Positions 57,528 to 64,000 of a stretch of DNA of 64,000 bases are shown piece by piece (position 1 is the stretch's first letter; every line of letters begins with the position of its first letter). A program made the position numbers and the translations under genes. Below the pieces are notes generated by a model. The model was not told the origin of the DNA and did no database searches. It saw nothing but the letters and a program-made list of their open reading frames with translations. Source of the stretch: Rhizophagus irregularis (lineage: Eukaryota > Glomeromycota > Glomeromycetes > Glomerales > Glomeraceae); NCBI RefSeq assembly GCF_026210795.1, contig NC_089459.1, forward strand, positions 682,001 through 746,000. The letters run 5' to 3'.

Positions 57528-58869
57528 ATGTACGTGAGAGAAAAATTTTCACAACTCAGAAAATTGATCAAGCGAGAATCTGATGAACCATCTGGTATGA
57601 TATATTGATAATTGTTTCAGTTCATAGTAATCCATAGTCATTTCTAATACTTGGAAAAAATATAGGTCGCACAGAAGTTCTGAAAACTCGTAATGTTATT
57701 CAAGTGGAAGAACCTATTCAAGTGAAAACTGCGGAGGATCCTGTTCAAATGGAAATTGAGGAAGATGAAAGTGATGATGATGATGAACCTGAAACTTCGA
57801 AAAAAGATAAGGGAAAACTTAAAGCGAAAGAAACGCCAAGCATTGAAGAAATTAAAAAATGGGATACCGGGACCCTAATCACTTTTTTGCAAGAACAAGA
57901 CTTAGAGCTTGATAACAAATACTTTGATACTTTTCATTTACAAGAGATCAACGGAAAAATCTTTCTCGAATTAACCAAAAAAGAACTTCAAAGTTGTGGG
58001 TTTAAATTAGGACCAGCGAAAATAATTGCGGATCTGATTAAGGAACTTAAAAAGAGATCATTCTCATCTTATTATAACTTGAGAGACGTGTTAAATAAGT
58101 ATGGAATTGAAGGAAGTAGCATAGGAAATATTTCACAGTTTAGTCCAGGTAAGATTTAATGAGAATTAGTATTTCACATTCACTATAACTTACTATGAAT
58201 TCTGAAAAAAAAGAACCTTATAGTATCGATGACAACGATGAAGAGTTAGAATATTGTATAAAAGATATAAAACGCAAAATGAGTATTATGGGAACTCTAC
58301 TTATTGATAGCAATGATACAGATCGTTGTGAATACATTGTCACAATTCTACATGCAGCAATTTATATCGTCAGAAGAATTACCGGTAAAAATGTCACAAT
58401 CTCTTCCCTTAAAGTCATTGAGAGAGAAAACACTGACAGTGTCGATTACACGATCAGGGAGACTGAGGAACTTATTTGCATTACGAAAGGTAAACAACAT
58501 AAAATAGCAACAAGTTTCGCGCAGAATCTTGTGCAACTCGAAAGCTTATACCAGACGAACAAGAGAAAATGTAAAGCTGATGTCGCCGGTTCAGGCTTCG
58601 ATTACCTTTACGGTATCGTATCTACAGCTACAGATTGGTATTTTCTTTTATATAGTACAGGTAGAATATCATGCACGAGTAAAAGACCATACAACATTGT
58701 GTTTTCCGAGACATCTTTAAAAAAGGATTCAGTAGATGAGCAAGAGTTGCGCAGAAATGTGAAAAGGGTTATTGAAGTAATCGTAGGTATATTGATTGAT
58801 AGAATAAACATAGAAAAGACGCCGGATAGTAAGAAAGCGAGAATCGAAAAATATTTCAAAAAAGAGTAA
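57528..58869 (+). CDS. SAM-domain protein with nuclease-like C-terminal domain
   Basis: Exons 57528-57594, 57666-58148 and 58214-58869, joined by two GT-AG introns, give one open frame of about 401 residues. The order is a short basic start; a repetitive acidic linker (VEEPIQVKTAEDPVQMEIEE, then poly-Asp); a SAM domain (IEEIKKWDTGTLITFLQEQD through LGPAKIIADLIKELKKR) for protein-protein contact; and a C-terminal domain with CEYIVTILHAAIYIVRRITG, DSVDYTIRETEELICITKGK, QNLVQLESLYQTNKRK and DYLYGIVSTATDWYFLLYS. The VDY...ICITxGK pattern resembles a PD-(D/E)XK nuclease fold; the expected Glu of ExK is Lys here, so activity is doubtful. Similar SAM plus nuclease-like proteins are numerous in Rhizophagus and close to CRN effectors. 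The 5' end may be damaged: another frame before 57590 (FYSYTTEKHVRERKIFTT) looks like the genuine family start, implying a 1-nt shift. Confidence 0.7.
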
Positions 58870-59723
58870 AATAGATATTGATTTTTGTATGATACAGTCA
58901 TATTATTGTAAACATAATAACATCTAAACGAAGTTTACGGCGAACCAAACGAAGAAATACTGTATCAACATAATAACATTTGATTTAAGATTTTTGCATA
59001 ATCCTACGATCCACCGTTAAATTACGAATTTGCAACTCCGCAAGTGCATTCCTATTATCATCTAAATTTTTTTTTCCTAAACTCAAAGTTATATATACCA
59101 TTTGCTTTATATTTTCATTGATAAATTTCTATTATCTTCTTGAAATTACGATTCGTATTATACGAAGTTATCGAAATTATTGATGGTTCGTGTCGACTAT
59201 ACATGGGGCGTAATTATGCGTATTTAAGTATTAAGACGGATTATACCAAAATAGCTAAAAAGGTAAAACAGTACTTCGCCGATGTAGTTTCGAAATATAT
59301 TTTCTGATTTAATGAACCGGAAAATAAAGTAAAAAAGAAGGGCTAAACTTAAACCAGTGAGTTCCACTTTAAATTAGCGAAATTTTAATTTGGTTATTTC
59401 CTGTCGCTTTAAGAATGAAAATTAGCTTATGAAATCACTATAAGTCTCGAATTTCTAAGTTAATCCCAGGTAATCATAGTTACATATTTTAATGGAAATT
59501 CTCAAAACAAAAAAAAAACGACAATTCTACAAATTAACAAATTTTTTTTTTTAGTAATATTATTACGAGAAAATGTTTATTAAAAATGTCCTCTTTTTCT
59601 TGTGAATTATAAGGAAAGTTAAATTTAAATTTAAATTTAGAAAAGTTGAAAAAAAAAATCTATATTATACAAAAATTTAAAAGACATTAAATTTTCAAAT
59701 AGAAATATTAGTTAATTATCTTA
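58870..59723. other. Intergenic between convergent genes
   Basis: 3' flanks of the SAM-domain gene and the K+ channel gene. AT-rich with A-runs; no gene, repeat or RNA is recognised. Confidence 0.5.
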
Positions 59724-62341
59724 TCAAAAATTTTCATTATTCGAATTATTCGATGTGACAATAACTTCAATTTCTCCTGTTTCGGTATTTTGATTATTTC
59801 GAGATGAATTATTTACTAAATTATAATCATTTTTTTCGATGGTAATGTCCTGATTGTTCTGAGTTGTTTTAGTAAAATTGTTTTCATTTTCGATATTTTC
59901 AGCTGATAAGTCTTTATCTATATTCTTAGCAGTGTTATCCTCACTAGGTAACGTGGTTTGTGATTTCACATTAGATGCACTTGAAGACCTAGGGCGACCA
60001 ACTAATTTTGGTTTTTCCGGATCTACAATCGGAGTGAATGAATATCGTAACTCTATAGGAGAACTTATTAATTCTTTTGTAAACTGCGGTTTTCCATCGT
60101 TTTTATTGTTTTTAGGTAAAGTTAACGTTTTTCCTAGTTTTGTTAAAGTCTTAAAAGGCGAAAGTAAAGAATGTTTGGATAGATTATTATTGTCGGATTC
60201 CACACTTGCAAATCTGGTAACATCTCTGTTTGAGGCCGTGTTAAAGTGCCGAAAGGGTAGATTCTTCCATTTCCGTCCAATTTTTTTATTATCTTCTTCT
60301 CCAATAGAAATATTACTGCCATCACCGGCATCTGAATCACTGTAGCCTTTTCGATGAAATTTATGGTTATGAAATGTGTCAAGATTTTGAGCTATTTTCT
60401 TCCATCTTTCTAATTTTCCCTCTAATTCTGTAATTCTATCCAATGCATCCAAATGTTTTAACTCAAGTTTCTTATATTTTCGGTAATACCTCGGTGGATT
60501 AATATCTGCTAATCTTTCTTGAATCTCTGCCAATGCTTCAAGCATAGTCTGATTTTGATTTTGAAGAATTCTTATTCTTCTAGTCTTAGTCGTAAACTCT
60601 GAAAGTGATTCTCGTGTTTTTTGCAATCTCATTTGAGCGCGAATTCGACGATGAAGAGCCCATTCGTTATTAAAATTTGATCCGATAATAGAAGTTGGAA
60701 GTGCGATAACCAGAATACCACATGTCATTGTTAATGCGGCGACTAATTTTCCGGGACCAGTGACTGGAACAGCATCACCATAACCTGTGGTAGTGAGAGT
60801 AACTATTGACCACCAAAAACTATGAACAATAGATTGGAAAGGACTGGCTTCAAGCTTTCCATCCTTTCCAGTACGGTACCAAGTCATATCATTTTTGTGA
60901 AAATCACCACGTTCTATAAAATACATTATAGCTGAAGATGCTAATAATATCACCATCAAATATACAGAAATCATAACAATTTGATAGGCAGAACGTTGAA
61001 ATACTCTTGCAGTGATCTAAATTTAAAATAAATTAATAATGATGATGAAAATGGGAGATAATGATGAAAGTGAAGATACTTTACATTAAAGCCAACTGTG
61101 TATTTTGCAACATTGAATAGTCTTAGAACCCTTAATAAGAGCAACACTCTAATAAATTTCAAATGGGACTAAAAATTATAATAGTAAGTAACGTGATCAT
61201 AAATCATTCAATTCACCATTAATAATCTGATATACCTCTGATTTACTTATTAATTGAACGTAAAAAGGTATGATCGAAATTAAGTCAATCAAGCTCATAG
61301 GTTCTAAACAAAATTAATAAATCTTAGTTACCATTATAAAATAAATCAAAGATAATAATTAGGTATACATACTAAAAAAGAACCTCCACTTATTTACTGA
61401 AGCATAAAATCTTCCAAAGTATTCAATAGTAAAAATAATAACAGCAACAACATCAAAGGGGACCCTACACAAATTAAAGAAAATGAATAAATGATTGATA
61501 ATAAAAAATTTATGATGAACATTATATACCAGTAAGTTTGATAAATTTCTTTTTCACGTAAGTAAATGGTCGGCCAAGAAACAACACAAATGATTACAAC
61601 AGTGATAATTGTACATGTAATCGATAATACTTCGTATGCTTTTGCCCATTTAGACTTGGGCTCTTCAAAAAAGTAATAAAATTTACGCTGAAGAGGTGAC
61701 CTTAATGAATCCTCATAATTGATATTTTTGTTATTATATTTCTATTAAATAAACCAATACGAATGTTAATATTTTGACCTAGTATTATAAAAAAAATATA
61801 AAATTATTAATTTACACTAATATCATCATCATCACTTATGGTTTCGCCTTCTTCACCGTTTAGGTTATCGTCACGTGAGCCTTCATCGTCATTGTCGTCA
61901 TCGTATAGATGACTTCCAAATCGATCATCCTTATTATTTGTGCTGTTAATAAATAAAAAATCAATATATTGGAAATAATAATTCGAAATGACTTATAAGT
62001 TATTAATCCTTTATTGCTCTGCAATTATGTAAAAGATACATTGCCTTAATTGACCTGTGTACCGACATTTTTGCAGAAGAATTACTCATGATACTCTTTC
62101 TTCTATTTTCCAGTAAATTTTGTGGTTGAAATTCGATAGAATGTGAATCTGAATTTGTTTGCATGTTTAAAATAGAAGAAGTTGCAAAATCACTGTCAGG
62201 AGGCAAAGTTAAAGTTGAATTCGTTCGCTTATGAAGTAAAATAGTTGTAGGCGGCAAATCATTACTATTGTTATTAAAATTACGTAATAGGGGTAGTGGT
62301 GTTGATTTTGTACTATTTTCTTTTTCATTATTTTCAGACAT
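59724..62341 (-). CDS. Voltage-gated potassium channel (Kv-like, six transmembrane segments)
   Basis: Seven exons on the minus strand (62341-62040, 61942-61816, 61741-61530, 61464-61373, 61303-61236, 61168-61085, 61016-59724) give about 725 residues. S1 is LSITCTIITVVIICVVSW. S2/S2-S3 is FDVVAVIIFTIEYFGRFYAS. S3 is MSLIDLISIIPFYVQLI. S4 is IRVLLLLRVLRLFNVAKY, with only three Arg and one Lys and two of the usual charge positions neutral. S5 begins VMISVYLMVILLASSAIMYF; the pore helix and filter are WWSIVTLTTTGYGD (filter at about 370-376); S6 ends LPTSIIGSNF. It would move K+ across the plasma membrane. The 145-residue N-terminus is Ser/Asn/Asp-rich without an obvious T1/BTB domain. The long C-terminus has a coiled coil (LAEIQERL ... 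ITELEGKLERWKKI) and a low-complexity tail. The exon 1 donor could instead be 15 nt earlier (GTCAAT). Confidence 0.88.
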
Positions 62342-62772
62342 ATTTATAAAATAAAAAGGATGAATGGATGAATTGAACAGAATTTGAAATGTCTTATGTC
62401 TTATATATATATATATATATAAGAAAATTGCAATCATTTATTATTGGCCTGTCAACAAGTGATACACTTGGCGTTTTAAACAACTGACGCCAATCGCAGA
62501 TCCAAACCTTACTCCTGACAGCGTGACGCAAAATTAATTAAGCGTTTTTACTTATTTGGACTGAGATAGAGTAAATATATTTATTAACACATGATTCTTC
62601 CATGATTTTTTAAATTTTTAAAGACGTTTGAGAGAGAAAATTCTTTAGATTATAAAACAAAAATAGAAGTTTTCGTTATAGAGTTTTCCATATTACAGCA
62701 TAAATGTATACTAACCATTAAACCTTTGTATAACGATTCACGAAGATCGACACGATTTAATTTTTTTAAAAA
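62342..62772. promoter_or_regulatory. Shared upstream region of the K+ channel and F-BAR genes
   Basis: 431 bp separates the two divergent start codons. It contains a (TA)n tract at 62402-62420 on the channel side and otherwise no recognisable motif. A bidirectional promoter is likely from the layout, but the start sites cannot be fixed. Confidence 0.45.
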
Positions 62773-64000
62773 ATGAGTTTTGGAACGGAATTAAAGGTAA
62801 TTCTTCATAAAGTATTAATTGTTATATTTACAATTTCGTGAGAAACTAAATGAACATTCCCATTTAGGATCAAGTGTCTTCAGTAAACCAATTTGTCCAA
62901 AGTGGGATCCATTTTTTAAACGATTTTAGGGATTTTATTAAAGAGCGTGCTCAAATAGAAAAGGAGTATGCACAGAAAATTGAAGCACTTGTCAAAAAAT
63001 ATTCAAGTAAAAAGGATAAGAAAGCATTGGCCATGACGGTTGGCGACTTCCCAAAAGAGAACGATACTGAAGTCGATGTTGAATCTAGGTAAGTATCGAA
63101 TATTTATTTGAATTATATTGTAACTAATTATTATATTCATAGATCATTGATTCCTTTTACACTCAAAGTACTTTCTTAAAGGCATGGTCAGTTATTCTGG
63201 AAGAAACAGATAATATTGCGAAAGAGCGAGCAAAATTTTCAGAAACATTATCAACAAATGTTATGGAGAAAGTAAAGACAGTTGCGACAAGAAAGGAAGA
63301 AATTAGAAAAAAGGTAATAATATCATCGATTAGTCTATGATTAAACTCTGGTAATTATTAACATGATATTTTTATTTTTAGCATATGGAATTTGCGCAGA
63401 AATTAGTTACTGACAGAGATAAAATTTATTCGGAAAGGAAAAAGGTAATAGAAGTATACCAAGAATATAAAATTTATTTTTTCTTTTATTAAGTATAATT
63501 CATTTAATAGGTTAAAACTCGTTATGATGAATGTTGCGTAGAAGTTCAAAGTTCACAACAAAGACTTGATCGATCGACGGATGATAAAGTATTGGAAAAA
63601 GTAATTCTCACTTATTATTTCTTAGAAAAGTAATTCATTATTGTGGTTACAATTACTAATGTTAATTTTTTTTAAAAAAAAGTTAAAAAATCAGAAAATA
63701 CAGGATATTATCGAAATGAATAATAACAAAGTAATGTTTATATATTGGATTGAATTGTTATAATTTGATTAGAAAAATACGTATTTACTCTTTTTTGATA
63801 ATTTTAGAATCTTTATATTTTGTCTATACGTGTATCTAATAATCTCAAAAAGAAATATTACCATTCGGATATACCTGCTCTTATCGACGTAATTTAAAAT
63901 TTTAATCTTTTATATCGTTTTTTATTTCTTTGATTATTTATTAATTTTAGTTTTTATAACAGCAATTGCAAGAACTCAATGAAAGTAGGATAGTGGCCTT
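62773..64000 (+). CDS. bzz1: F-BAR protein, Bzz1/TOCA type (5' part, runs off the window)
   Basis: Eight exons are visible (62773-62796, 62868-63088, 63169-63313, 63382-63444, 63511-63600, 63683-63730, 63808-63888, 63963 to the window edge), all GT-AG and phase-consistent. The start MSFGTELKDQ, then GIHFLNDFRDFIKERAQIEK and EYAQKIEALVKKYSSKK, is the FCH/F-BAR signature shared by yeast Bzz1 and animal TOCA/FBP17 proteins. Coiled-coil helices follow (WSVILEETDNIAKERAKFSE, KYYHSDIPALID). Members bend membranes and, through C-terminal SH3 domains, recruit WASP/Las17 for actin assembly in endocytosis. The SH3 part is outside the window, so the Bzz1 assignment is by the N-terminus only. The short first exon (24 nt) and small exon sizes match the fungal gene style here. 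Confidence 0.85.

Noticed and set aside
59878-60345. 155-codon plus-strand open frame
   Set aside because: It is antisense to the coding C-terminus of the K+ channel.

Overview
The window looks like nuclear DNA of an arbuscular mycorrhizal fungus (Glomeromycotina, Rhizophagus-like). This is inferred from four things: strongly AT-rich DNA; short GT-AG introns in most genes; gene families typical of these genomes (Crinkler-type effector, SAM-domain/nuclease-like protein, TKL-like kinases, UMTA-type methyltransferase); and very dense DNA transposons. No species assignment was tested.

Genes that look intact lie mainly at the two ends. Left: a methyltransferase (1744-2840, minus) and a Crinkler-type NTPase/nuclease-like gene (11408-13420). 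Right: a pseudokinase with ankyrin repeats (53303-55750, minus), a SAM-domain protein with a nuclease-like C-terminus (57528-58869), a six-transmembrane voltage-gated K+ channel (59724-62341, minus) and, divergently, the start of a Bzz1/TOCA-type F-BAR gene (62773 to the window end).

The middle (about 6-52 kb) is a transposon graveyard. It holds a decayed non-LTR retrotransposon endonuclease, foldback elements (one nested in the end of another), a hAT transposase interrupted by an 831-bp element with a perfect 8-bp target duplication, two Plavaka-like transposases, and a family of AGGACCCCGCTTACTT-ended elements, also with 8-bp duplications and one nested in another.

The most striking structure is at 29.4-44.2 kb. 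A tandem array of about 20 units of roughly 90 bp is built so that nearly every unit reads as a complete spliceosomal intron (GTAAGT, CTAAC, TTTTAG) followed by a 3-nt 'exon'. The array is split by a retroposed insertion (oligo-T end, 19-bp target duplications) carrying an unrecognised zinc-ribbon ORF. That ORF is split by a 10.2-kb DNA element (TTT duplication; the empty site restores the frame). Inside that element lies a 6.1-kb Plavaka-like transposon. These levels give a relative order of events. Downstream of the array sit two decayed kinase domains that may be the 3' part of the gene that hosted the introns.
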